A DNA stretch of 60,000 nt. It comes from Symbiodinium natans (Eukaryota; Sar; Dinophyceae; Suessiales; Symbiodiniaceae). Where the stretch lies: assembly GCA_905221605.1 (NCBI GenBank), contig CAJNDS010000202.1, positions 646,404 through 706,403 of the forward strand, read 5' to 3'. The translations under genes were made by a program, and so were the position numbers. The first letter of the stretch is position 1. The number at the start of each line of letters is the position of its first letter. The notes below the pieces were generated by a model. That model saw only the letters and a program-made list of their open reading frames with translations, did no database searches and was not told the DNA's origin. Shown here one piece after another: positions 50,301 through 60,000 of this stretch.

Positions 50301-53300
50301 CTCCTTGATCTCGTCGATGTACGTCTGCTTGTCGGCGGACCTCACTACACGATCCACGATTCTCCCGCACAGCCTGACACCCAGCAAGGTGTGTAAGACT
50401 GTAGGACGTTGTAAGACACCAACAGCAGTGCGCTGACCACCGTGCAGCTTCTGCTTGCATCCAAGACCTTGAAGGTTTGGGCAAGACATGGCAAGAGAAC
50501 TTGCTGGACATGGGACATGCTGGGTCTGTAGAGTCTGAGTCTGGTAGTAGAGTCGCTGGATGTCGCTGGGGCGACCCAAGGCAGCGACGTGAATGACGCC
50601 GTTCTCGTACTTCGTGGTGATCTTCACCGCCTTGGAGCAGAACAGCTTTGCGATGCGTTGCAGACCCGTCTGAGTAAGGCTGAGTAGCTACATCTGGGTG
50701 CCCCCACCGTGTGTCGCTTCGACGTGGTGGCACCGCCGATCATCAAAGGCAACTGGCACAAGATGCGCAAAGATGCGCAAAGATGCGCAAAGATGCGCAA
50801 AGGCATGTCACAGCATTCCGCAGGAGTTTCGCTATGCTATGGGGCTTCATGGTGCGCCCTGCGGCCTTCATGCCGCGAGCCTTCATCTGCTCCTAGGGAG
50901 GCAGGCTCCCACAAGTGCTCCACAAGCTCCACGCATTGCTCCCAACGAGGCAAGGACAGCCACGTAGACCATCTCATCCAAGGACGGCGTGATCAGCCTC
51001 AACGGAAGTGCATCCCAGCGGAAAGCTGCCAAGGCGGACCCCGAGAGTCCGATGACGTCCACCTTCTCCTGCAGGCGGCTCGCTGCGACTCGCTCTCACC
51101 AGATTCATCGCACGGGTCTGCATGCAGCCTACATTGGGCCTACATGAGCGCAAGTCTGCATCCATGCACCGTCCTCGACGGCTTTGTCCAGGATGTTCTC
51201 GCAAGGCACCATCACGCCCATGTCAATCACCTGCTGCGCCAGGCAGTTGCAGGGCAGTTGCAAGGCTGCAAGGCATCTCGTTGGTGGGGTGTGTGGAGGG
51301 GGGGGGGGGGGGGGGGGGAGACCAGGAAAATGTCAATGTCAGTCTGTCAGTATGTCACACGGCGCGCGCACCTTATAGTTGTTGCAGCCCAGGACAACTC
51401 CCACGATGTTCTTGCCAATGTCGTGCACATCTCCCTTCACGGTTGCCTGAGCCGGGCATGCGCAAAAGCAGGTCAGCGTCGCAGCATGTGGCAGTGCGCG
51501 TGAACCCAGCTGCGAGCCATCAGCACGGTTCCGTTGTACTTGGGCTGGTTGGGGTCCTCGCCCGCTGCAATGGCCTGAGCATCGCGCGCAGCGCTCGATG
51601 ACAGGGAGCACGGGAGCACAGCATCAAGCACAGTCTGCTGCCAGCCACATCTTGGACGCGAACGGCTGCACGCCTCTCTTCTTCCATGAAGGGAGTGAGG
51701 TAGGCTACAGCCTGCGGAGTCTGCTAGCTGCTTCCGGATCGCTTGAAGGCTGCTTTCTGCTGCATCTGCTGCCCCTTGCCTTCTTCATGACTCGCGCGCT
51801 CTTGATGACCTGCAGCATGCCAGAGAAACAGGGAGCGAGCAGCGCTACGTCAGGACGAGCCACAGACAGGCCTGCGGCAAGAACATCTTGCCTGACCCAA
51901 ACAGGTCTCCGATGATGCCCATGCCTGTGGGTCCGCGGGCTATCTGCAGACTCCGCGGCTCTCCATCTTGGACATGACATGGGGACGCATGGAAAAAATG
52001 GGGAAACCTTGCATCAGTGGCCCCTCGATGACGTGCAGCGGGACGTTGAGGGCTGCCCGCGCCTGGCACGGACATGCACAACCGCAACCGCAAATGCACT
52101 ACTGCACGTGCATCCGCTGCCCGGATGCCACCAGAGGTGCCGCCAGAGATGCCACCAGAGGCACCATCGGGCGCACGCCAACACACCGACAAGGGGGCTG
52201 ACCGGTGCTGACCCCATGACCCCACTGCAGAAAAAACAAAAATATGTAATAAATAAACGAAACGTAAAGCACGGCCCGTCCCGGTGGACCTCCTCGGTAT
52301 CCTGCTCAATGAACTTGTCAATGCCGTTGATCAGCCTGCAAGCTGCTCAGAAGCTGCAGGATTGCAAGATACCTGCAGGACGTGGGCGTGGGATGGCGTG
52401 GGTGAGGATAGGTGAGGACGCCGCCCGTGGTGAAGGCGCTCCGTATAAGTGCCGCTGCGCCAGGCGTCCTGCACGCGAGGGGCCGCTCGAGGGTCTTGAG
52501 GAGCAATCGGAGCACCATGGAGCACCCATGCGAAGGTGAGCGCATCCCGCCATGCGAGCATAAAGCATTCAAGCATATCCAAGTGACAATTGCGACGACT
52601 CCCCACCTTAGCGGGAGCCGCCCCACCGGTGGAAGCGGCTGGGGCGGGCTGGCGCACTGCCTTTGGGACGGGCAGCAAGCTGTCCTATCATCCACTCAAA
52701 CTCCCCCCTTCGACCGCGTCAGTGGCCTCTGCGTACTCCAGGAAGCGCTCGACCTCAGGAAAACGGCTTCTTTTCACGGCTTGCAGCAATGGCTTGTGAG
52801 CTCCTTCACTGCCTGGGAGACAGCACAGTTAGGAGATGTTAGGAGTCAGAGGCTCCGTCATGCTTGCCATCCGCCGATTGGTTCAGGATCACCTGGAGAG
52901 GCCGCGCTGCATAAAGCACAGTCCGGGCAGGTGCCTCTTGGAAACATCCTCCTCCTGATGTGCTCTATCAGCTATCCCTCTAAATTACATGTCGTGACTT
53001 GTCGACGCATATCAGCACAACATAGCATGTGGCATAGAGATCGAAAGAGTCTAGCTTCTGCCTGACGATCCATCAAAATGATCACCATACTACGAGTACG
53101 GTGGCCTTGTAGTTAGAATCTTGCAAACGAATCCGACAAAGGCGGGGCCTCCTCCGCCAACTTGCGAGAGTGGGCATCGATGTCGTCGTATCGGGGCAGG
53201 CCTGGACAGGACAGGGCACTCTGGGCGAGTTGTTTTGCCACGTGCACTTGCTGCCACTGGCCTCCCGGGTTCACGATGGACATGTTCAATCCCTTGGGGA

Positions 53301-56300
53301 TCGCATGGTAAAGGAACACGCTGTGCATGGCGTCCCGGAGGGAGTTGAGGCCGCGGAAGGAGAAAGACAGGTTGCTCAGGCCGCCGGAGAAGGAGACGCA
53401 CGGGCAGGTGCGCTTGATCTCGGCCACCGCGTTGATGAAGTCGATGGCGTAGGAGTTGTGCTCCGGCAGGCCCGTAGCGATCGTCAGCACGTTGCAGTCG
53501 AAGATGACATCCTCCGGCGGAAAGTCCAGGTTCTCTCGCAGCACCCTGTAGCTGCGCTGGCAGATGCGGACCTTGTCCTCGAACGTGGCTGCCTGGCCCT
53601 TCTCATCGAAGGCCATGATGACCACGGCGGCTCCGTAGCGCATGCAAAGCTTGGCCTGACGAAGGAACTCTTCCTCACCAACCTTCAGGGAGATCGAGTT
53701 CACGATGCACTTGCCCTGCACACACTTCAGGCCCTCCTCGACCACAGGCCACTTTGAGGAGTCGATCATGAAAGGCAGCTTGGCCACGGTGGGCTCGGTG
53801 ACGCAGAGTCTCATGAACTTGCTCATGGCCGACTGCCCGTCAATAAGGTCGGAGTCGAAATTGAAGTCCAGGATGTCTGCCTTCTTCTCGCACTGGGCGA
53901 CGCAAACCTCCATTGCCTCATCCCACTTGTAGGCATCCACAAGTTTCTTGAACTTGGCCGAACCCATCAGGTTGCAACGCTCACCGACCCACTGGAAGCC
54001 CGCCTCCTTGTCCACGCTGCATGGCTCCAGGCCAGAAAGCATCATTGTTGGGTACTTGGGAATCTCCGGCAGCTTGCGCACCGGGCAGTCCTTCACCTTC
54101 TTGCAGACCGCCGCAATGTGGGAGGGGAAGGTGCCGCAGCAGCCCCCGACAAAGTTCAGGATGCCATCCTTGGCGTAGTCCAAGATGTTGGTGGAGAAAA
54201 TCTCGGGGTCCTCATCGTAGCCACCCATGGCGTTGGGCAAGCCGGCATTGGGGTAGACATGGCACCAGCCCATGTTCATGTCGGCCAGCTTCTTGTAGAA
54301 GCCCTTCATCTGGCCAGCGCCCAAGGCACAGTTGATGCCGACAGTGAAGGGCTGCGCGTGCTTCACGCTCACGTAGAAGGCCTCGATGGTTTGCCCAGAG
54401 AGGGTGCGGCCACTGTTGTCCACGATCGTGGCGCTGAGCATCACGGGGAGTCGCTCCTTCTTCGTCTCCAGGAAGTACTGATCCACCGCAAAGATGGCGG
54501 CCTTACAGTTCTGTGTGTCGAAGACCGTCTCGATCATCAGGAGGTCGACACCGCCATCCACGAGACCACTGACCTGCTGCTTGTAGGCATCAACCAACTC
54601 ATCCCAGGTCACGTTGCGGAAGGATGGGTCCTCCACACTGGGCGACACGCTCAGCGTGCGGCTGGTGGGTCCAACCGCCCCAGCCACGAACCGGGGCTTG
54701 TGCGGCTCCTCCTTCGTCACCTCGGCCGCGGCCTTCTTGGCCAGCTCTGCTCCCACCTTGTTCATCTCATGCACAACGGCCTGCATCTTGTACTCGCCTT
54801 GCGAGATGGTGGTGCCGTTGAAGGTGTTGGTCTCACAGATGTCCGAGCCAGCCATGAAATATTCCTTGTGGATGTCCTTGACCATGTCCGGCTTGCTAAA
54901 GATCAGGAGGTCATTGTTGCCCTTCAGGGACACAGGAATGCCATTGGCGTCCTTCTCGCTGAAGTCCTTGAACCGGTCTCCACGGTAGTCCGCCTCCTCC
55001 AAACTCTCTGCCTGGATGCGGGTTCCCATGCCGCCATCAAGGAAGCAGATACGCTTCTTCAACTCGCCGTTGAAGTAGTTCACCACCTCCGTTGGCGTGG
55101 GTGTCTTGCCCTCGATGATCTTCTGCGCCACCTTCTGCGTCTCCTGCGCGCCCTCCACACGGCATGGGTCCACGAGCTTGCAGCCAGGCTTCGGCTGCAC
55201 ATGTTCGGCCTCACAGGACACCGTGTCCTTCAGGGATCGGAGAAAGGCGCTCTGCTGCTCGGGCGAGGACTTCTCGATTTTCAATACGGGACCAGCAGGA
55301 GCCGGAGCGGGCGGCTTCTTCACTTGCTCCGCATAATCAAGGAACCGCTCCACATGATTGCCGTCCTCTGACTTGTTCAGAATCACTTCCTCTGCAAGTG
55401 TTCGCGTCTTTGGGTCAATATCCTCGTAGCGGGGAAGACCACCCGGGTTCACGATGGACATGTTCAACCCCTTGGGGATCGCATAATGCAAGAACACCGT
55501 GTGCATGGCGTCCCGGAGGGAGTTGAGGCCGCGGAAGGAGAAAGACAGGTTGCTCAGGCCGCCGGAGAAGGAGACGCACGGGCAGGTGCGCTTGATCTCG
55601 GCCACCGCGTTGATGAAGTCGATGGCGTAGGAGTTGTGCTCCGGCAGGCCCGTGGCGATCGTCAGCACGTTGCAGTCGAAGATGACATCCTCCGGCGGAA
55701 AGTCCAGGTTCTCTCGCAGCACCCTGTAGCTGCGCTGGCAGATGCGGACCTTGTCCTCGAACGTGGCTGCCTGGCCCTTCTCATCGAAGGCCATGATGAC
55801 CACGGCGGCTCCGTAGCGCATGCAAAGCTTGGCCTGACGAAGGAACTCTTCCTCACCAACCTTCAGGGAGATCGAGTTCACGATGCACTTGCCCTGCACA
55901 CACTTCAGGCCCTCCTCGACCACAGGCCACTTTGAGGAGTCGATCATGAAAGGCAGCTTGGCCACGGTGGGCTCGGTGACGCAGAGTCTCATGAACTTGC
56001 TCATGGCCGACTGCCCGTCAATAAGGTCGGAGTCGAAATTGAAGTCCAGGATGTCTGCCTTCTTCTCGCACTGGGCGACGCAAACCTCCATTGCCTCATC
56101 CCACTTGTAGGCATCCACAAGTTTCTTGAACTTGGCCGAACCCATCAGGTTGCAACGCTCACCGACCCACTGGAAGCCCGCCTCCTTGTCCACGCTGCAT
56201 GGCTCCAGGCCAGAAAGCATCATTGTTGGGTACTTGGGAATCTCCGGCAGCTTGCGCACCGGGCAGTCCTTCACCTTCTTGCAGACCGCCGCAATGTGGG

Positions 56301-57423
56301 AGGGGAAGGTGCCGCAGCAGCCCCCGACAAAGTTCAGGATGCCATCCTTGGCGTAGTCCAAGATGTTGGTGGAGAAGATCTCGGGGTCCTCATCGTAGCC
56401 ACCCATGGCGTTGGGCAAGCCGGCATTGGGGTAGACATGGCACCAGCCCATGTTCATGTCGGCCAGCTTCTTGTAGAAGCCCTTCATCTGGCCAGCGCCC
56501 AAGGCACAGTTGATGCCGACAGTGAAGGGCTGCGCGTGCTTCACGCTCACGTAGAAGGCCTCGATGGTTTGCCCAGAGAGGGTGCGGCCACTGTTGTCCA
56601 CGATCGTGGCGCTGAGCATCACGGGGAGTCGCTCCTTCTTCGTCTCCAGGAAGTACTGATCCACCGCAAAGATGGCGGCCTTACAGTTCTGGGTGTCGAA
56701 GACCGTCTCGATCATCAGGAGGTCGACACCGCCATCCACGAGACCACTGACCTGCTGCTTGTAGGCATCAACCAACTCATCCCAGGTCACGTTGCGGAAG
56801 GATGGGTCCTCCACACTGGGCGACACGCTCAGCGTGCGGCTGGTGGGTCCAACCGCCCCAGCCACGAACCGGGGCTTGTGCGGCTCCTCCTTCGTCACCT
56901 CGGCCGCGGCCTTCTTGGCCAGCTCTGCTCCCACCTTGTTCATCTCATGCACAACGGCCTGCATCTTGTACTCGCCTTGCGAGATGGTGGTGCCGTTGAA
57001 GGTGTTGGTCTCACAGATGTCCGAGCCAGCCATGAAATATTCCTTGTGGATGTCCTTGACCATGTCCGGCTTGCTAAAGATCAGGAGGTCATTGTTGCCC
57101 TTCAGGGACACAGGAATGCCATTGGCGTCCTTCTCGCTGAAGTCCTTGAACCGGTCTCCACGGTAGTCCGCCTCCTCCAAACTCTCTGCCTGGATGCGGG
57201 TTCCCATGCCGCCATCAAGGAAGCAGATACGCTTCTTCAACTCGCCATTGAAGTAGTTCACCACCTCCGTGGGCGTGGGCGTCTTGCCCTCGATGATCTT
57301 CTGCGCCACCTTCTGCGTCTCCTGCGCGCCCTCCACACGGCATGGGTCCACGAGCTTGCAGCCAGGCTTCGGCTGCACATGTTCGGCCGTGCATTCGACT
57401 TCCCACTTCTGAGACCTAGGCAT
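47337..57423 (-). CDS. metH: Methionine synthase, cobalamin-dependent, copy B, doubled N-terminal modules
   Basis: Same reaction, domain order and exon pattern as copy A, with the start codon exactly 12,000 bp further on. Exon 1 runs from 57423 to about 53262. All downstream marks recur: GDVHDIGKN near 51415, [14 protein letters not shown] near 50755, [14 protein letters not shown] near 49385, RPAPGYP near 48365, VGQVNVDQV near 47765. The last exon reads [16 protein letters not shown] as in copy A, but with about nine synonymous changes in some 50 bp. It then continues [16 protein letters not shown] to a stop at 47337, about 22 residues longer than copy A. Small indels separate the copies: a 24-bp insert near 48238-48262, a 14-bp loss near 51025, fewer decamers, and changes near 51745-51770 and 52535. 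One interior amino-acid change is shared by both of its modules (DMNMGW in place of DMNTGW). Both copies look intact. Confidence 0.92.
50765..50794. repeat. Decamer minisatellite, 3 copies (MetH B intron)
   Basis: Three perfect GCGCAAAGAT units plus a partial one. It is the counterpart of the five-copy tract in copy A. Confidence 0.95.
51298..51318. repeat. G21 run in a MetH copy B intron
   Basis: Counterpart of the G25 run in copy A. Flanking sequence is the same except for a short GT-rich difference just before the run. Confidence 0.85.
53264..55210 (-). repeat. MetH module copy B2 (1,947 bp)
   Basis: Second module of copy B. It shares interior diagnostic bases with B1 rather than with A2 (54016 G, 54272 A, 54475 G, 54610 C, 53383 G), but shares edge bases with A2 (55093 T). 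Confidence 0.95.
55211..55441 (-). other. 231-bp intron-free linker between the MetH modules, copy B
   Basis: Counterpart of 43211-43441, with only a few base differences by eye (for example around 55246). It encodes the same linker peptide. Confidence 0.9.
55442..57388 (-). repeat. MetH module copy B1 (1,947 bp)
   Basis: First module of copy B. It carries the same interior diagnostic bases as B2 (56194 G, 56450 A, 56653 G, 56788 C, 55561 G) and the edge base of A1 (57271 G). Confidence 0.95.
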
Positions 57424-57559
57424 CAGCTATCATGGCGATCATGGGCACTGCACGAAGGACTGCAGGGGTGCCTCAGCGACCCGAGCTGTTGCTCGGGGGT
57501 GCTGGGCTTGAAGAGCTTCATCGGGAAAACCTGTGGGATATCATGGACGGCATTTACAT

Positions 57560-57802
57560 ACCAACAATTACGAACATACATACATACATACATACATACG
57601 TACGTACGTACATATATACATGCATACATACATACGTACGTACATACTACATACACACAGACATACATACATACATACACACATACATACATAAATATTT
57701 TACGTACATATACAAAAACACATACACATACACATACACATACACATACTTTTACCTTTTCATCTACATATACATGTTCACATACATATACAGAATCATG
57801 TT

Positions 57803-57886
<84 letters not shown>

Positions 57887-57905
57887 GATACACATATACA
57901 TATAC
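57560..57905. repeat. Compound CATA / CATATA / CACATA microsatellite
   Basis: About 345 bp of interleaved TACA, TACG, CACATA and CATATA units. The longest regular tract is (CATATA)n at about 57803-57890. It begins within about 30 bp of the point where MetH copy B loses similarity to the copy A flank (57533). Long frames through it (Tyr-Thr or Val-Tyr repeats) are not genes. Confidence 0.95.
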
Positions 57906-59090
57906 GAAAAATATGTATGGGTAAATGTGTGCATATTTTCGTATGTTTTCCCTTATTTATTCGCCTCGGCCCCAGCCGAGAGGCGTCTGGAACAAGCAGA
58001 CCAGGATCTGGTCTCCTTCTCCCCTTCTTCTCCGAGCTTCCAGCCTGTGCCTCCCCTGGGACCCTCCTGGGACCCTCCTGGGACCACCCTAAACCTCCTG
58101 AAGCCCTCCCACTTCCTGAACTTCCTGAACTCATGACGTGTGTGGTACTGCACCAAGCCATATATCACTTTGGCTTTCCGTGCCTGCGTTGAGACCGCGA
58201 AACCCCGCTTTGGGCCGGCCCGGCTGCCGAGGCTGCGTGCGCAAGCGTTTACAATTTACTTCGGTTGATGTCGAATGTTGCTTGCATTTATACATGTTCG
58301 TGTTTCATTCTACCTCTCTATATGTTTACGTAATTGTATATTCCTCGGTAATTGATGATACTTCTTCATATTTGTTTATATATAGATATATGTATATATA
58401 TATATATAGATATGTATATATATGTATATGCATTATGTATTTTCATAGCTACTAATTTAACATAATTTAACTCATTAATACATAAACTGCATTAATTTCT
58501 TTAAGCTGCTGCCTGCCGGAAAGATTCGAGTGCGAATGGAAAACGGATCTGGTCAAGCTCCTGGTCAGCTTTGCAATCTACGAGTAGCTCAAGCAAATCT
58601 TCACATCAAGAAGGTTGTTGATTGTTGAACCCCATCTCCTCTCAAGAGGTTCCGGGTATCGCTCGAGAGAGTATGGGAAACCAGCCAAAATTCAAGCCTT
58701 GGCTCGCCGATGTATGGCCACGCCCAAGATGCGCAGCTCTTGATGCTGGGGCTGCGGCACTCACAGAAACTCCAGAGGGTACAGTGCCTGCAGAGAGTCA
58801 TTCCAGATAAGAGTCTGTGTTAAGGCTCTGAACGTACCTGCATGTACTTGCTGTTGTCACTGTCTGAACACTGTGGCTACGTGAAGCCAAGGCCACTGCT
58901 GAATTCTGGCAATCATGGTTGGGGAACGAGCCGAAAGGAAAGCAAACCGCAACAATCAGCTTCCGCACACATTGCTAAGCTTGGCTGCTGCTTCGCGGCA
59001 CAGAGGGCGTGCAGAAGAAAGGAGAGCGGACAGGGTCTGCTAGCTTTTTCAGTCTTGTGCAATGACATTCCGGAGAGCGTCTCAGCAAAA
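57906..59090. other. Unassigned stretch with AT-rich part
   Basis: Contains a short CCTGGGACCCT repeat near 58058-58090, a TA/TATG tract at about 58378-58435 and AT-rich sequence to about 58500. A minus-strand frame near 59170-59030 (STPPASCLSAAAAAEHFAET) could be an exon of the PDZ-like gene. Nothing firm is seen. Confidence 0.35.
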
Positions 59091-59093
59091 TGC

Positions 59094-59800
59094 TCAGCAG
59101 CTGCTGCAGCGCTCAAGCAGGAAGCTGGAGGTGTACTGAGTGCCGCTGGGGCAGCAGCAGTACAGACCACACGTTTGGAGCCCTTTGCTCATCCAGCACC
59201 GGCTGAAACTCTCGGAGCCCGGGACCGGGGTGCGGTCCCGACACGTCATGCGGCAGAAGCTCGGATTGACGCCGCGCTGGAGCTGCAAGCGCACGTGCCC
59301 CGCCTCAAGGCCCGCAGCGACCATTTCCTGTGTCTCATGAAGCGACTTCTCATGGGTGGATCTTCCGTTGACTGCAAGAACCATGGATCCGGCGAGGGAG
59401 TTGTCAAAGGAGGATCCACCACTGGCACCCGCTAAGATCGCGCTGCATTGCACCTGTGCACAAAAATGCTCCTACACGATCTGTGACTGCTTCCTGCAAT
59501 CTGCTTACAAGCTCTCTCCCTTGCTTCTCCTTCTTCTTCTTCTTCTTCTTCTTCTTCTTCTTCTCCACAGCGCTCTCCCTCTCCCCTCGTTTTTCCTCTC
59601 CCTCACTCCTCCCCCTGGCTCCCTCACTCCCTCCCCTCCCTCGCTGCACTTCGCCTCAAAGGTGCCGAGCGTAGTTGTCAGCTCCAAGGTTGCGAGCTCG
59701 GCTGCGCTGAGCGAGATCTCGAAAGCCTCTGGTCTCTCTGACGTCTCCGGCCCATCCTGGATCCAAATGCCACAACAATCGCACAGCCACAGCGGCCCGA
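59094..59800 (-). CDS. PDZ-like domain exons, partial gene
   Basis: The minus-strand frame at about 59430-59290 reads SSFDNSLAGSMVLAVNGRST followed by EMVAAGLEAGHVRLQLQRG. This resembles the second half of a PDZ domain (a GxxVLAVNG turn, then a helix and a hydrophobic-basic strand). An upstream exon-like frame at about 59770-59660 (PEAFEISLSAAELATLELTT) could supply the first half, separated by an intron that holds the CTT run. PDZ domains bind C-terminal peptides. The rest of the protein lies outside the supported sequence, and its N-terminus may be beyond the window. Confidence 0.45.
59526..59564. repeat. (CTT)n tract
   Basis: About 13 CTT units (GAA on the minus strand), inside the likely intron of the PDZ-like gene. 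Confidence 0.9.
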
Positions 59801-59847
59801 TGTAACTCTAAAGGCGTCATGCGCATCTCATTTCGGGATTTCTAGCA

Positions 59848-59924
59848 TTTTGCACTGCATTTGCACTGCATTTGCACTGCATTTGCACTGCAATTGCACT
59901 GCAATTGCACTGCATTTGCACTGC
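59848..59924. repeat. 11-bp tandem repeat, 7 copies
   Basis: Seven copies of ATTTGCACTGC, two of them AATTGCACTGC and the first slightly altered. It ends at CAGAGCGCC and is followed by a related word (caattgcattgc). Confidence 0.9.
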
Positions 59925-60000
59925 AGAGCGCCTGGGAGGCAATTGCATTGCCCCATTCGTCAGCGGCCCTGGGAATCGTCAAAGCCGACCTCGGCACTCT

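Noticed and set aside
35428-57423. The MetH pair as a pure assembly duplication
   Set aside because: The copies have a unique 1.8-kb spacer, diverged last exons and tails, distinct indels and consistent copy-specific bases. Local collapse or expansion of the modules cannot be excluded without long reads.
57423-57893. Val-Tyr and Tyr-Thr repeat proteins
   Set aside because: Translations of the CATA/CATATA microsatellite.

Overview
The window looks like nuclear DNA of a dinoflagellate, probably a Symbiodiniaceae-like alga. The grounds are: intron-rich genes with short introns (53-134 nt where both ends could be placed); many GC-AG introns and one apparent GA-AG intron beside GT-AG ones, often in an AG|G...AG|G arrangement; every identifiable gene on the minus strand (one-way gene clusters are known from Symbiodiniaceae); a tandemly repeated housekeeping gene; and blocks of degenerate TTTAGGG-like sequence. 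No bacterial operon, rRNA, tRNA, spliced-leader RNA or CRISPR was seen. Exon models were built by eye from reading frames, protein-family motifs and splice-site phase, so exact boundaries are provisional unless stated.

Left part (1-35 kb). Read right to left on the minus strand, the genes are: an EF-hand protein (34.3-32.9 kb); tentative exons at 32.4-28.6 kb; an unrecognised multi-exon gene (28.0-24.4 kb); a secreted arylsulfatase-type sulfatase in about 11 exons (23.7-20.3 kb); a two-exon protein with a ubiquitin-like domain and ankyrin repeats (19.2-16.6 kb); an unrecognised three-exon gene (15.8-14.3 kb); a dual-specificity phosphatase-like gene (8.2-6.0 kb); and a single-domain voltage-gated ion channel (about 4.1-1.7 kb). 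Between them lie simple repeats, a proline-codon-rich minisatellite (9.6-10.2 kb), a 1-kb array of long palindromic units (11.9-12.9 kb) and telomere-like degenerate sequence (5.6-5.8, 13.1-13.7 and 26.27-26.31 kb).

Right part (35-57.5 kb). Two copies of the gene for cobalamin-dependent methionine synthase (MetH) lie head-to-tail on the minus strand with start codons exactly 12,000 bp apart (copy A 45423-35428, copy B 57423-47337). Each begins with one intron-free exon of about 4.2 kb that encodes two full homocysteine-binding plus folate-binding modules in a row. Each then continues as an intron-dense 3' half encoding one cap/B12 domain and one AdoMet reactivation domain. The predicted domain order Hcy-Fol-Hcy-Fol-Cap-B12-Act differs from the usual Hcy-Fol-Cap-B12-Act. 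The four 1,947-bp module copies are almost identical. Interior diagnostic bases are shared within a gene and differ between genes, while bases near the module edges are shared between equivalent modules. The last exon, by contrast, has diverged at many synonymous sites. This points to old paralogues kept alike by gene conversion.

Right end (57.5-60 kb). A CATA/CATATA microsatellite starts just beyond the upstream edge of MetH copy B. It is followed by AT-rich sequence, PDZ-like exons on the minus strand (59.8-59.1 kb), a CTT run and an 11-bp tandem repeat.
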